A stretch of 64,000 nt of DNA from NCBI GenBank assembly GCA_963975265.1, contig CAXBGT010000002.1, forward strand, positions 1-64,000, read 5' to 3'. The translations under genes were made by a program, and so were the position numbers. Source of the stretch: CAJXUU01 sp963975265 (GTDB lineage Bacteria; Bacteroidota; Bacteroidia; Chitinophagales; Saprospiraceae). The notes beneath the pieces were generated by a model. The model saw only the letters and a list, made by a program, of their open reading frames with translations. It was not told where the DNA came from and did no database searches. Within the stretch, counting starts at the first letter, position 1, and each line of letters starts with the position of its first letter. Below are positions 1 through 8,667 of the stretch, in pieces.

Positions 1-103
1 TATAGAGATTAAAAAATTGTCAATTGTTGATTGGAGAAATTAGTAGTTATTGGCAATAGGCATAATTTAACCTTCAACTTTCTTAATACGTAATTTTTTA
101 CAA

Positions 104-589
104 ATGATACTTGATTTAATAGCGCTCGATAACTCATCAAAAGTTTGGATTTATCAATCTGATAAGGAATTTACTTATGATGAATTGGATGATGCCAGAG
201 AAGATATTTTTCACTTTCTGAGTGAATGGACAGCTCATTCTGCTGAGTTGGATAGTTATGGGAATATTTTTCATAAAAGATTTTTGGCATTTTTTGTGGA
301 TGAATCCAAAGCTCATGCAAGCGGTTGTAGTATTGATACTTCAGTCCGATTTGTAGAAGCATTAGGGAAGAAGATGAACAAAGATTTCTTTGATCGGATG
401 ACCTATGCATACATGGATGAAGAGGAGGAAATTCATACGCTACATCACAATAACTTACCTACTGCATACGCTGATGGTAAAGTATTAGATTCTACTTTTT
501 TCTTTAACAACTTAGTAAAAACAAAAGGCGATTTCCTGACAAAATGGATCAGACCTTTAGATGAAAGCTGGCAAAAGCGTTTTGTCTAA
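104..589 (+). CDS. Conserved protein of unknown function
   Basis: 161 aa with no signal peptide and no membrane segment, so probably cytosolic. The stretch from about residue 42 to 84 contains W-T-A-H, K-R-F, V-D-E-S and A-S-G-C-S-I-D, which I recall from a widespread single-domain Bacteroidota family. Members are sometimes labelled ABC transporter ATPase in databases, but no Walker A, Walker B or signature motif is present here, so that label is unsupported. The protein is acidic in its second half (D-E-E-E-E-E near residue 105). It stands alone, with about 130 bp before the next gene. The start is the first ATG of the frame. Function is unknown. Confidence 0.6.
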   Translation: MILDLIALDNSSKVWIYQSDKEFTYDELDDAREDIFHFLSEWTAHSAELDSYGNIFHKRFLAFFVDESKAHASGCSIDTSVRFVEALGKKMNKDFFDRMTYAYMDEEEEIHTLHHNNLPTAYADGKVLDSTFFFNNLVKTKGDFLTKWIRPLDESWQKRFV

Positions 590-723
590 TATTTATTTTT
601 TCCAAAACTATTTTACTGTTAGAAAGCCAGAATCAAGGTCTTGCATTCAACAATTAAACAATTCAGTAATTCTTATCATTCTTTCTATTTGGATATCCAA
701 TCAGTACATCAATAACCGCATCT

Positions 724-1275
724 ATGCAATCAAGATCCTATCTAGAAACATTCGAGCAAAATCTCATCGATAAATACCAAGTGCAAATCCATATGAATGC
801 CAGAATCGCATTTGGAGAGGATCGATTTTGGGATGTAACCGATCCGTATTCCCCTGTACGCAGTGGGACAGCATTCGAAGCTTTTCATCTGTTCATAGAA
901 AAATCATCAGATGCAATCGCAGAAAAAGATACCTTCCGTACCATCCTCCAGGAGCTAGACTTGGTAGACAGCCTGATCGAGGTGACTCAGCTTAAGAATG
1001 CCGACCTTATCCCTTATCTGGAAGACAAAGAAAAACGAGCGAGATATGTAGAGGTAGATTATGCCATCATAGCCTGTACGTTCGCACAGATTGTGAAATT
1101 CGGCAACGTCAGCGATGGATTTATGAAGTTGTTTATCATCTCCATCCTTCGTCAGCTGAATCCAATATTGAATGAATTTGTGTGTAATGGGAAGCAAGAG
1201 GAAATGGATCGCCGGTGTGATTTGATTGAGGATCTTTCGAAGTTTGTTGTGAATATTGTCAAGGCGGTAAGGTGA
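724..1275 (+). CDS. Hypothetical protein
   Basis: 183 aa, apparently soluble: mostly charged and predicted helical, with a short hydrophobic stretch around residues 115-150 that is too weak to call a membrane segment. I do not recognise a family. Codon use looks like that of the neighbouring genes and the frame is open throughout, which supports it being real. It is followed immediately by a member of the non-coding dispersed repeat, so it is probably a single-gene unit. The start ATG at 724 is the first in the frame; no strong ribosome-binding site is visible. Confidence 0.5.
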   Translation: MQSRSYLETFEQNLIDKYQVQIHMNARIAFGEDRFWDVTDPYSPVRSGTAFEAFHLFIEKSSDAIAEKDTFRTILQELDLVDSLIEVTQLKNADLIPYLEDKEKRARYVEVDYAIIACTFAQIVKFGNVSDGFMKLFIISILRQLNPILNEFVCNGKQEEMDRRCDLIEDLSKFVVNIVKAVR

Positions 1276-1318
1276 GGGGTTGTTGCCTTTAGTTCATAGA
1301 TTATTGCTATGCAGTATG

Positions 1319-1860
1319 GAGAGCGGAAAATCAAAAATATTGGAGCAAAACAGCTGGAATTAAAATTTGCAAGAGCCTAATTTAGTTTGGTTCAGGGGTT
1401 CTGTATTTCAAAACGTACTGCTAAAACCTATACATAAGACTTTAGATAGCAATTTATGATCAACCTCAGTTTTAAGCGAACACCACTACTTGTAATGTAA
1501 ATCTTTACCGTATGAATCTCTATCCCATATAGATAAAGATATTCAATGATCTATCATAGCAGAAATGTAATGGAAGAATTAGAAAGGAATGGTATTTTTT
1601 GAATGTGGATTGAGATCTTTTTATTGCTAAATATTTATTTATTTTATTACGTTGCATTACAATTAGGATCAGGATAGATAAGCCATTTATAAATGTTTTT
1701 ATTCAAATAATACTCGGGTATACACGGTTAGTAGCAAGAGGTTTTTGTTGTAAGTTATTAAATGTGAATATTTGTATGATGTATAAGAAGTGTTTTGCTG
1801 TGATTTTGGAATGGGGAAAAACTATGTATATTGATATAGATGTATGCGTTAAAAAGGTAG
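1319..1860 (+). repeat. Dispersed non-coding repeat, copy A
   Basis: This stretch aligns over about 540 bp with 4830-5374 and, in its first part, with 15200-15372. Shared landmarks in order are a GGAAAATCAAAAATATTGG block, TTTAGATAGCAATTTATGATCA, TTTACCGTATGAATCTC, TTTTTATTGCTAAATATT, TATACACGGTTAG and ATGTATAAGAAGTG. Substitutions and single-base indels are scattered throughout and the frames are not preserved between copies, so the repeat is not protein coding. It has no terminal inverted repeats that I can see. Copy A ends near 1860, about 110 bp before a small membrane-protein gene. It accounts for nearly all of the gene-free stretch 1276-1971. Confidence 0.8.
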
Positions 1861-1971
1861 TTAGCTTCCATCAGAATAGGCTTAATGTTTGCCAAATAAA
1901 TAATAGAAGGTGTTTTTTAGAAAGGTGGATTCAATTTATAATTGCGATAAAACAAAAATATAAAAAGGAAT

Positions 1972-2172
1972 ATGAATAACTTATTAAAAGAAATTACGAT
2001 ACTGTTCATAATAATTGTGTTCTCAAATGTCCTTGTTACATTCGTAGGATGTAAAGACGTTATGGCAAATCCGATTAGATTCTTTGGAGTAGCAATAGTG
2101 ATTAGTATTATAGGTGGTTTTGTCACTAAATGGATTAAAAATCGTACGTTAAAATCATCTACCAAAGCATAG
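1972..2172 (+). CDS. Small two-helix membrane protein
   Basis: 66 aa with two hydrophobic segments, about residues 8-26 and 36-54, separated by a short loop (C-K-D) and ending in a basic tail rich in K, R and T. This is the layout of a small inner-membrane hairpin protein. An A/G-rich stretch (AAAAAGGAAT) sits just before the ATG as a plausible ribosome-binding site. It lies about 110 bp downstream of repeat copy A. No family is recognised. The short length and isolated position keep confidence moderate. Confidence 0.5.
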   Translation: MNNLLKEITILFIIIVFSNVLVTFVGCKDVMANPIRFFGVAIVISIIGGFVTKWIKNRTLKSSTKA

Positions 2173-2446
2173 GATTATCTTATGAAAGATCAAATAAGTT
2201 TCTATTTAGAAAGGGAAACGAGAAAGATCACATATTGGGAAATGGAACTCACTTTTACTGTAAATATACGTGCAAAACTAGTAAGGAAAAGACGTAAGCT
2301 AACATGTGATATGAGATCAGACTTGCTATCGCTTAGTCCGCTCCATATCACCAAACCGCTAAGCAAGCTAAAAAAGAACTCACAAAACAAAGAGTGTTAT
2401 CACACGCAAAAAGCAGCCATAGCACAAATGCAAACTGATCTGGTAG

Positions 2447-4303
2447 CTACTCCATTTTGACCAGCATCATATTAAAGCTCAAACCAGACCCGGGAACGAT
2501 AAGATGAGCCCGGTAAACACCAAAAGTCAAATGAGAAAGATCGATGCTCTGCTTTGTATGAAGATCTTGCTTACTGTAAATCTTTGCGCCATTTAAATCA
2601 TAAATTTCCAATTCCAGATGTTGCGATTTAGTAAGCTCGAAATCCAGAATAATGCGGTCTTGAAACGGATTCGGATACAGTTTTATCGCTTCCTTATCTT
2701 CTAGCGATATGACCTCACTGATGACAAAAATATACCCTTCACTTGGATCGCTGCTGCAATCCATTTCCGTGGTAATGACCGTATACACGCCTTCTAACTC
2801 TGGCATGATCATTTGTACATCTGTAGCGATTTCTACCCCATCCAAAAACCAGGTATTGATTCCTGTACTTGAAACCAGATAGCCTTCATCATTTAGCGTA
2901 ATGACAGGTGCTTCCGGTTTGGCACAAGCGACCGTTACATAAATGGCATCCGTTTGCAATTCGCCAAATCCATTTGAAATAGTGACTTCATACCATCCTT
3001 CGTTTTCCATACTGACCGGATCGATGAGCAACTCATTGGCAGCACTATTTTGAATCAATACGCCATCTTTTATCCATTCGTAATTTAGTGGATTCCAACC
3101 AGAGCTATAAGCTCTAAAGACTTCTTTCGTGTCTTCTGTTATGGTCTCAGGTACAGCCAAGATGTAGTTTTCTGGTCCGATATGTTCATGGTTTATTTCG
3201 GAAATAAAACTCAATGTTCCCCCAGCATCAATTTCATAAGTATACCATTCCCCTTTGAAAAGTTCCCTATAAGTTCCACCTCTTCCAAGCTCATCACCTG
3301 GTATCACCTCCAAAATGTATTTATGCATCTGATCGCCAGCTTCTGTTTTTCCAAACAGGTCTTGAACCTCCAGCGAATCAGTTGTTATGGTTTCTTGTGA
3401 CAACCATTTTGTCCAATAATATCTGTCCCATGCAGGTAAAGTATTGAGGGTGTTTAATGCCCCATTTAACATGATTGAATAGCTGCCATAATTCGTCAAC
3501 TCATTTGGATCCTTATCATGCGTGCCCATCCCATAGCAATGGATTGCCTCATGGACGACGGTGCTATACATTGACCAGATATGAGGCGTGGCGCCCACAT
3601 AGGCGACCGGATCATAATCAGTATAGGCTACACCTTCTGAATCCTGAACGCCGAAGAAAGGTAGCGAATGAGCCGCACCACCACCAGCAATCTGGTTTTG
3701 GCCTTCCGAATGCAGAATAATGAGGGTAATATCATAATCCTTAGGCGAATAGCCGACTGGCATCTTCATTTCAAATAAATAATCTGCTGCTGCTGAAGAG
3801 CCCATACGCTGAACATTTGTCTGCAATAGCCAGTAGTTTTCTGAGCCTGGTGCTGAGCTATTTCCCCATGACTGAAAATCCAGCTGGTTTTCCTCCATCC
3901 AGGCGATGGCATCTTCTATAACCGGCCGGTATTCTTCCGGCACGACCAACCAAAAGTCAGTAAAATTAAGCACCCATTGCCACTCGGGACCTGTCCAGCC
4001 ATTCAGTGCTTCTTGAAAGACATCAATGTCTCGAAGACTCTGAAGATAAATAGGTGATCGTTCATCGATGCCCCCTTCCAAGATCACATAAGTGCTGACC
4101 TGCCCAAAGCTTAAATTGCTCAAATACTTCATGAATTCTCTAGCATGCGGATCATAGGACTCGGCGTCGCAAAAGAAGCATGAGTTATCAAAACCTCGTA
4201 ATACAATGGCAACATCAGCTTTCTTTCCTTCAGGATCCTGGCCAATCATTTCATTAGGAATCAAGAATAATAAAATGGCGATGAGGCTGACGTATTTTTT
4301 CAT
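2447..4303 (-). CDS. Secreted metzincin-like metalloprotease with T9SS sorting domain
   Basis: About 618 aa from the ATG at 4303, chosen because a signal peptide (M-K-K-Y then a hydrophobic core) begins there; the frame stays open 16 codons upstream. The motif HEAIHCYGMGTHD near residues 250-262 fits the metzincin zinc site HExxHxxGxxH/D. After it comes an Ig-like domain (about 390-470, with Y-E-W and G-W-Y-E-V strands), a second short beta-rich module, and a C-terminal type A sorting domain (about 535-618) with L-Y-P-N-P-F and a conserved V-Y-R/L-V-K-M-E ending. Such domains direct export by the type IX system and attachment or release at the surface. The substrate is unknown. It is a single gene with no operon partners. 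Confidence 0.75.
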   Translation of the reverse strand: MKKYVSLIAILLFLIPNEMIGQDPEGKKADVAIVLRGFDNSCFFCDAESYDPHAREFMKYLSNLSFGQVSTYVILEGGIDERSPIYLQSLRDIDVFQEALNGWTGPEWQWVLNFTDFWLVVPEEYRPVIEDAIAWMEENQLDFQSWGNSSAPGSENYWLLQTNVQRMGSSAAADYLFEMKMPVGYSPKDYDITLIILHSEGQNQIAGGGAAHSLPFFGVQDSEGVAYTDYDPVAYVGATPHIWSMYSTVVHEAIHCYGMGTHDKDPNELTNYGSYSIMLNGALNTLNTLPAWDRYYWTKWLSQETITTDSLEVQDLFGKTEAGDQMHKYILEVIPGDELGRGGTYRELFKGEWYTYEIDAGGTLSFISEINHEHIGPENYILAVPETITEDTKEVFRAYSSGWNPLNYEWIKDGVLIQNSAANELLIDPVSMENEGWYEVTISNGFGELQTDAIYVTVACAKPEAPVITLNDEGYLVSSTGINTWFLDGVEIATDVQMIMPELEGVYTVITTEMDCSSDPSEGYIFVISEVISLEDKEAIKLYPNPFQDRIILDFELTKSQHLELEIYDLNGAKIYSKQDLHTKQSIDLSHLTFGVYRAHLIVPGSGLSFNMMLVKME

Positions 4304-4351
4304 AGGTTTTGATTTTAAAGTAAGGGTGGTATTGGTGCTTTCTATCTTCAC

Positions 4352-4771
4352 AGTACCACGAGATTAGAATTATGAGTAAAGTACAATAAATAATCGACAA
4401 GGATTCGTTGGCAGGATCACATACAGTCTATCATTGCGGTGTCCTGGTATCTCATCGCACTAGCACCACGCACTTATATATGCGCATTCCATTGCCTCTT
4501 TGTACTTGCGAAATGTGTAGGCTCTTATTGGCTTGAGAGACGTCCAATACGTGGTCATCATTTTTTTACTTGACAATAGAAAAAACATGACAGATGATGA
4601 GTTCTTTTCCATGATGAAAAATCAAATGGGAATATAAAGGGTAGCTAAATATATGTATAAGCAATAGCGGTTTGGGAGAAATCTCAAGCCGTTTTATGTT
4701 TTAATTAAGTATTTTGTTACTTTGAAAGTGAGTATATATAAATCCGCTACTGCTCGTACACAAACCGTTCT
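4352..4771. other. Gene-free stretch upstream of repeat copy B
   Basis: About 420 bp between the divergently placed T9SS gene and repeat copy B. I see no open frame with coding character, no RNA gene and no clear hairpin terminator. Together with copy B it makes a gene-free interval of about 1 kb. Some of it must hold the promoter of the T9SS gene, but no good TTG-N19-TAnnTTTG match stands out. Confidence 0.4.
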
Positions 4772-5400
4772 GATGCTGTGAAATTCCTGAATAATCCTGA
4801 AAAACCCTGAATAATCCTAAAAAGCGTGTTCAGAGCAGAAAATCAAAAATATTGGAGCAAAACAGCTAGTATTAAAAATTCAAGTGCCTAATTAGTTTGG
4901 TTTTGATCCACAGGGGTTCACTATTTCAAAACTTACAGCTATAACCTATACACAAGGCTTTAGATAGCAATTTATGATCATCTTCAGTTTTAAGCAGACC
5001 ACTAGTAATGATAGAAATCTTTACCGTATGAATCTCAATCCCATGTAGATAGAGATATTCAATAATCTATCAAAGCATAAAAGTAATGGAAGAATTATGA
5101 TGGTATGGAATGGTGTTTTTTGAAGGTGGACTGAGATCTTTTTATTGCTAAATATTAATTGATTATATTACGTTGGATTATAATTAAGATCAGGACTGAT
5201 TAGCCATTTATAAACGTTTTTATTCAGATAATACACTGGTATACACGGTTAGGAGAAAGAGGTTGTTTTGTAAGTTATTGAATGTAAGTATTTTATGATG
5301 TATAAGAAGTGCTTTGCTGTGATTTTAGAATGGGGAGAACTATGTATATTGATATAGATGTCTGCGTTTAAAAGGCCGTTGTACACAAGCAGAATAAAAG
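4772..5400 (+). repeat. Dispersed non-coding repeat, copy B (longest)
   Basis: The longest copy. It starts with a GATGCTGTGAAATTCCTGA block that is shared with copy C at 15153 but absent from copy A, followed by two near-identical units around CCTGAATAATCCT (4785-4824). From 4830 it aligns with copy A to about 5374, after which the two diverge. A candidate peptide in copy A (M-M-Y-K-K-C-F-A) is frameshifted here by an indel, which argues that the repeat is non-coding. The arginine deiminase gene starts only a few bases after the copy ends. Confidence 0.8.
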
Positions 5401-5406
5401 AAAACT

Positions 5407-6918
5407 ATGAATAGTGTGAAATTTGATTATCTAAATATACTTATCTTGTTATTCCTCTTTTCTTGTTCGAACATTTCCGAGAAAAATGTAGAGAAAGTCG
5501 AATCCAATTATTATTCACAAGGAATCCACAATAGAACTGTGGCAGAATGGGAACCTGCTTTGGGCACATTGGTAGTTTGGCCATTAAGTATTCCGCACAA
5601 ATTGGCTATAGAACTTGCTAATGACAATCACCTATTCACGATGGTGGAAAATGAAGATGCTCGGAAGGATGCTGAAAAATGGTTTGATGAATGGAACATA
5701 AGTTCAGATAATGTAACTTTTATCTATGCAAACCAAGGAGTTGATGCTTGGTGGACAAGAGATTGGGGACCGAGTGCAGTTTTCACTCATAATAATGAAT
5801 ACACATTAGCTGATGGAAAGTACATTTATTCAACACCTGCAACAGGTATGGCTTGTAACGATTCATTGCAATTTCTTTATAAGGATCAAAACAATAAGGT
5901 AGAACTGACACAAATTGATGATGACGCGACTATACCTCTTGCCAAACAATTGGGTTTTGAGCTTATGGATTTGCCATTTAACAATACAGGTGGTAATGTA
6001 CTGACAGATGGAGTAGGAACGGCTTTCTCAACATGTATAATCTTTTCTGAAAACAATTACCATGGAATTGAAAGAGAAAGGTTTCTACAACTAAACGATT
6101 CATTATTAGGCTTTCAGCAATACAACATCATTTCCAATTTTGAGAATAGGGGAATTCAACATATTGATTGCTTGCTAAAACTTCTTGACGAAGAAACTAT
6201 TCTAATTGCTGAGCCACCAAACGATCATGAATTATTTAGTGTCTACAACGATATTGTTTCCGAAGAACTTTCGATGCTAAAATCACCGTACGATAGACCA
6301 TATCGAATCTTAAGAATCAAAACTGCTCGGTACAAAGATGAACTTTTGGCTGCTTACACTAATTCACTTATTTTAAATAAAACTGTTTATGTCCCGCTTT
6401 TTGATATTCCTCAAGATTCAATTGCATTAAAAACTTGGGAAGATGCGATGCCAGGCTATAACATTAAGGGATTTAAATTCGCATTGGAGGATGAACCTTT
6501 AGTTACCACACAATTAAAAGAACATTACCAAACTTACGGCTGGAACGACGGAGATGCTCTACATTGTAGAACAAGAGCAATTTGGAATCCCGATATGCTT
6601 TTCATTAGTGTTAAGAGAATTAAATCTATTGTAGAATCAAGTCAAGGCAACAAAGTGTATGCTTCAATAATCGATTACAGTGGTACAGGATTAGTTGAGA
6701 ATAAAAGCGAACTACATTGGAAATTATCAGGAGAGATTAAATGGAATAGCATTCCTCTTTCGCAAATTGATAGCGAAAATCACTTCTTTGCACAAATTCC
6801 AAATCAAAATTCTGGAACGACTATTCAATATTATGTTTCGGCCGTTTCTGCTTCTGGAGAAAAAGAGACTCGACCAATAACAGCACCTGTTGCAACTTAT
6901 GAATTTTCAATCAAGTAA
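5407..6918 (+). CDS. Lipoprotein, Porphyromonas-type peptidylarginine/agmatine deiminase family
   Basis: 503 aa with a lipoprotein-type signal (hydrophobic core then F-S-C-S, Cys near residue 20), so probably membrane anchored outside the cytoplasm. The deiminase core shows W-W-T-R-D-W-G-P near 115-122, N-T-G-G-N near 193, an H-I-D motif in I-Q-H-I-D-C, and the catalytic cysteine in G-D-A-L-H-C-R-T-R near 388. These are the guanidino-group binding and catalytic landmarks of the PAD_porph family, which hydrolyses arginine residues or agmatine. A beta-rich C-terminal extension (about 410-503) follows. The gene is isolated, preceded by repeat copy B, followed by an IS110 element, and bracketed by a perfect 9-bp inverted repeat (5378-5386 and 6926-6934). 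Peptidyl-arginine versus agmatine specificity cannot be decided. Confidence 0.85.
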   Translation: MNSVKFDYLNILILLFLFSCSNISEKNVEKVESNYYSQGIHNRTVAEWEPALGTLVVWPLSIPHKLAIELANDNHLFTMVENEDARKDAEKWFDEWNISSDNVTFIYANQGVDAWWTRDWGPSAVFTHNNEYTLADGKYIYSTPATGMACNDSLQFLYKDQNNKVELTQIDDDATIPLAKQLGFELMDLPFNNTGGNVLTDGVGTAFSTCIIFSENNYHGIERERFLQLNDSLLGFQQYNIISNFENRGIQHIDCLLKLLDEETILIAEPPNDHELFSVYNDIVSEELSMLKSPYDRPYRILRIKTARYKDELLAAYTNSLILNKTVYVPLFDIPQDSIALKTWEDAMPGYNIKGFKFALEDEPLVTTQLKEHYQTYGWNDGDALHCRTRAIWNPDMLFISVKRIKSIVESSQGNKVYASIIDYSGTGLVENKSELHWKLSGEIKWNSIPLSQIDSENHFFAQIPNQNSGTTIQYYVSAVSASGEKETRPITAPVATYEFSIK

Positions 6919-6984
6919 AAGGTCAGTGTACAACAATGCATGACCATGCCAGCCTTCCTTTTACCTTTGAAATCTGAATAGAAA

Positions 6985-7200
6985 TGGGTTCTTATCTTGT
7001 AGTATATACTAGAGATAAATGACCTAGGAAAACGAGTTGAAGGCTTCCAAAGGAGATGAAAATCATCCTGGACCGAAGGTAGCACCGTTTTCCATTTATA
7101 GCTTCTTAAAGAGTCAGGACAGTACTTAATGCCGCATGACGAGCAAGTGTAAGTCGAAAGGAAAGACGATGTAAGAAATGTCATATTTTTTTAACAGATT
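6985..7200 (+). ncRNA. Candidate IS110 bridge RNA region
   Basis: IS110-group elements encode a guide (bridge) RNA in the non-coding left end upstream of the recombinase gene. Here that segment is about 270 bp, has no coding frame, and contains strong local hairpins: 6992-7018 (TTATCT pairing with AGATAA around an inner TAGTA/TACTA stem) and 7051-7069 (AGG-GATGA pairing with TCATC-CT). The segment GACCGAAGGTA at 7071-7081 is the exact reverse complement of 8434-8444 at the right end. The boundaries and the loop assignments are inference only. Confidence 0.35.
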
Positions 7201-7212
7201 AAAAATAATATA

Positions 7213-8391
7213 ATGGTATGGAAAAAGCAAAGTGTTGGAATAGATATGGCTAAATTAACATTTGTGGCATGTGTTTGTAAGCGAGCTGAGTGTAGTCACG
7301 AAGAATTAATTTTGAGTGAGGCTAAAACATTTACAAATGATAAAAAGGGATTCAATCAACTTTTGAAATGGGTTGGTAAGCAGATCGATAAGAAAGTATC
7401 AGTAAATTATGCGATGGAAGCCACAGGGATTTATTATGAAGAGTTAGCTTATCATTTACATAATTTAGGCAAACGAGTTTCTGTACTTCTACCAAACAAA
7501 GTGTCACATTTCATAAAGAGCCTAAATATAAAATCAAAGACAGATGATATAGATGCAGGTGCAATTGCATTAATGAGCTGTGAGAGAATATTGCACGAAT
7601 GGGTGCCACCGTTACCTTTGTTTTAGAAATTACGATCATTGACAAGAATGTATCAATCTCTGCAAGGGGATAAGGTGCAAACAGTCAATAGATTAAAGCA
7701 AATGAATTGCGGTTTTGAGCCATTAAAAGAAGTTGTTCAAATGCATGAGAAATCGATCAAAAATATTGAGAAAGACCTAGCGAAACTACTTAAACTGATG
7801 AAAGGAACATTAAAATCAGACAAAGATATTTGGGTTAAAGTTGAGAATTTACTGACAATACCAGGAGTGGGATTTATAACTGTGGCATTGACATTAGGTG
7901 AAACACTAGGCTTTGTCATGATCAAAAATCAAAGGCAGTTAGTATCCTATTGTGGCTTCGATGTTATAAAAAGAGAAAGTGGTACTTCAATTAAAGGGCG
8001 AACAAAAATCAGTAAAAAAGGAAATAGCAGATTGCGCGCTACAATGTATATGCCCTCCATGACAGCAATAAGGTATAACCCGAAGATGAAAGAAGTATAT
8101 GAAAGAATAAATATAGGGAAGTCAGTAAAAAGTATAGGTTTAGTAGCTGTCCAGAAGCGATTATTAGTACTAATGTATTCACTATGGAAAAAGAATGAAT
8201 CCTATGTTGAAGACTACGGAAATGAAATAAAATCTGATATTCATGAAGAGGAAGAACCTTCTTCATCATCAACTCGCAGAGTTGAAACAGCGTCATGTGA
8301 AGAAAAGGTAGATGGAGCTTTGAAGCATCCATCTACACAGAATGAACATCTGCACAATCACTTGTCAGAAGTCCTTCTTCATCAGTAACAA
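7213..8391 (+). pseudogene. IS110-family transposase interrupted by an in-frame TAG
   Basis: One continuous reading frame of about 392 codons, broken by a single TAG at 7624-7626 and then continuing in the same frame. The N-terminal half has the RuvC-like DEDD residues: D in G-I-D-M-A-K, E in A-M-E-A-T-G, and D-D-I-D-A near residue 117. The C-terminal half has the transposase_20 domain with I-P-G-V-G, the S-G-T-S-I-K-G segment and K-K-G-N-S-R-L-R. The TAG sits in F-stop-K-L-R, where relatives usually read a basic residue, so one AAG to TAG change would explain it. No downstream ATG gives a complete catalytic protein, so activity would need readthrough or suppression. The length otherwise matches the family. 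Confidence 0.85.
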
Positions 8392-8540
8392 ATATCGTAA
8401 AATAATTGTAATTATATTTGGATTTTAACACAGTACCTTCGGTCATCCGTTCGATATACTAACCGTTAGTCAGAATTCTTCAGCTAAGACCGACTAAAAT
8501 TGATTCCAAGAGGTGTCAATTTTTCCTCGACAAATTAATT

Positions 8541-8650
8541 TCCCTCGCTAACATTTGTATTGGAAAATAGAAATACTGATATAGAAGAAGTAAATTTGAA
8601 TTAGAAAAATGACTGTTGATAATCAACTACTTAGCGAGCGTTAGTCAGAA
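8541..8650 (+). repeat. Inverted-repeat segment just upstream of the 8668 gene
   Basis: CTCGCTAA at 8541-8548 is exactly inverted by TTAGCGAG at 8632-8639, which is followed directly by CGTTAGTCAGAATT. The last 12 bases also occur at 8466-8477 as a direct repeat, the first lying just outside the IS110 right end. The geometry (about 100 bp, ending in CGTTAG about 20 bp before a start codon) resembles an integron attC site, but the GTTRRRY core is not matched, so this is only a structural observation. Confidence 0.3.
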
Positions 8651-8667
8651 TTAAAATACATAAACCA

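Larger units (their letters stand above)
6936..8446 (+). mobile_element. IS110-family insertion sequence (approximate ends)
   Basis: The element comprises a structured non-coding left part of about 270 bp, an IS110-type DEDD transposase frame, and a short right end. As usual for this family there are no clear terminal inverted repeats, so the ends are estimated. The right side is placed after the CTTCGGTC at 8437-8444, which has an inverted partner at 7071-7081 inside the left part. The left side is placed after the small inverted repeat that follows the deiminase gene. Comparison with another copy or an empty site would fix the ends. Confidence 0.6.

Noticed and set aside
104..589. ABC transporter ATPase label for the first gene
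   Set aside because: There is no Walker A, signature or Walker B motif, so the inherited database label does not hold.
1764..1979. Open frame inside repeat copy A
   Set aside because: The same place in copy B is frameshifted by an indel, so the frame is not maintained and the repeat is treated as non-coding.
2182..2460. 92-codon frame after the small membrane protein gene
   Set aside because: It is basic and of low complexity, has no recognisable motif and overlaps the 3-prime end of the T9SS gene on the other strand. I judged it chance.
8455..8650. True attC site of an integron
   Set aside because: The inverted repeats and CGTTAG end look similar, but the GTTRRRY core is not met and no integrase is in the window, so I kept it as a structural note only.
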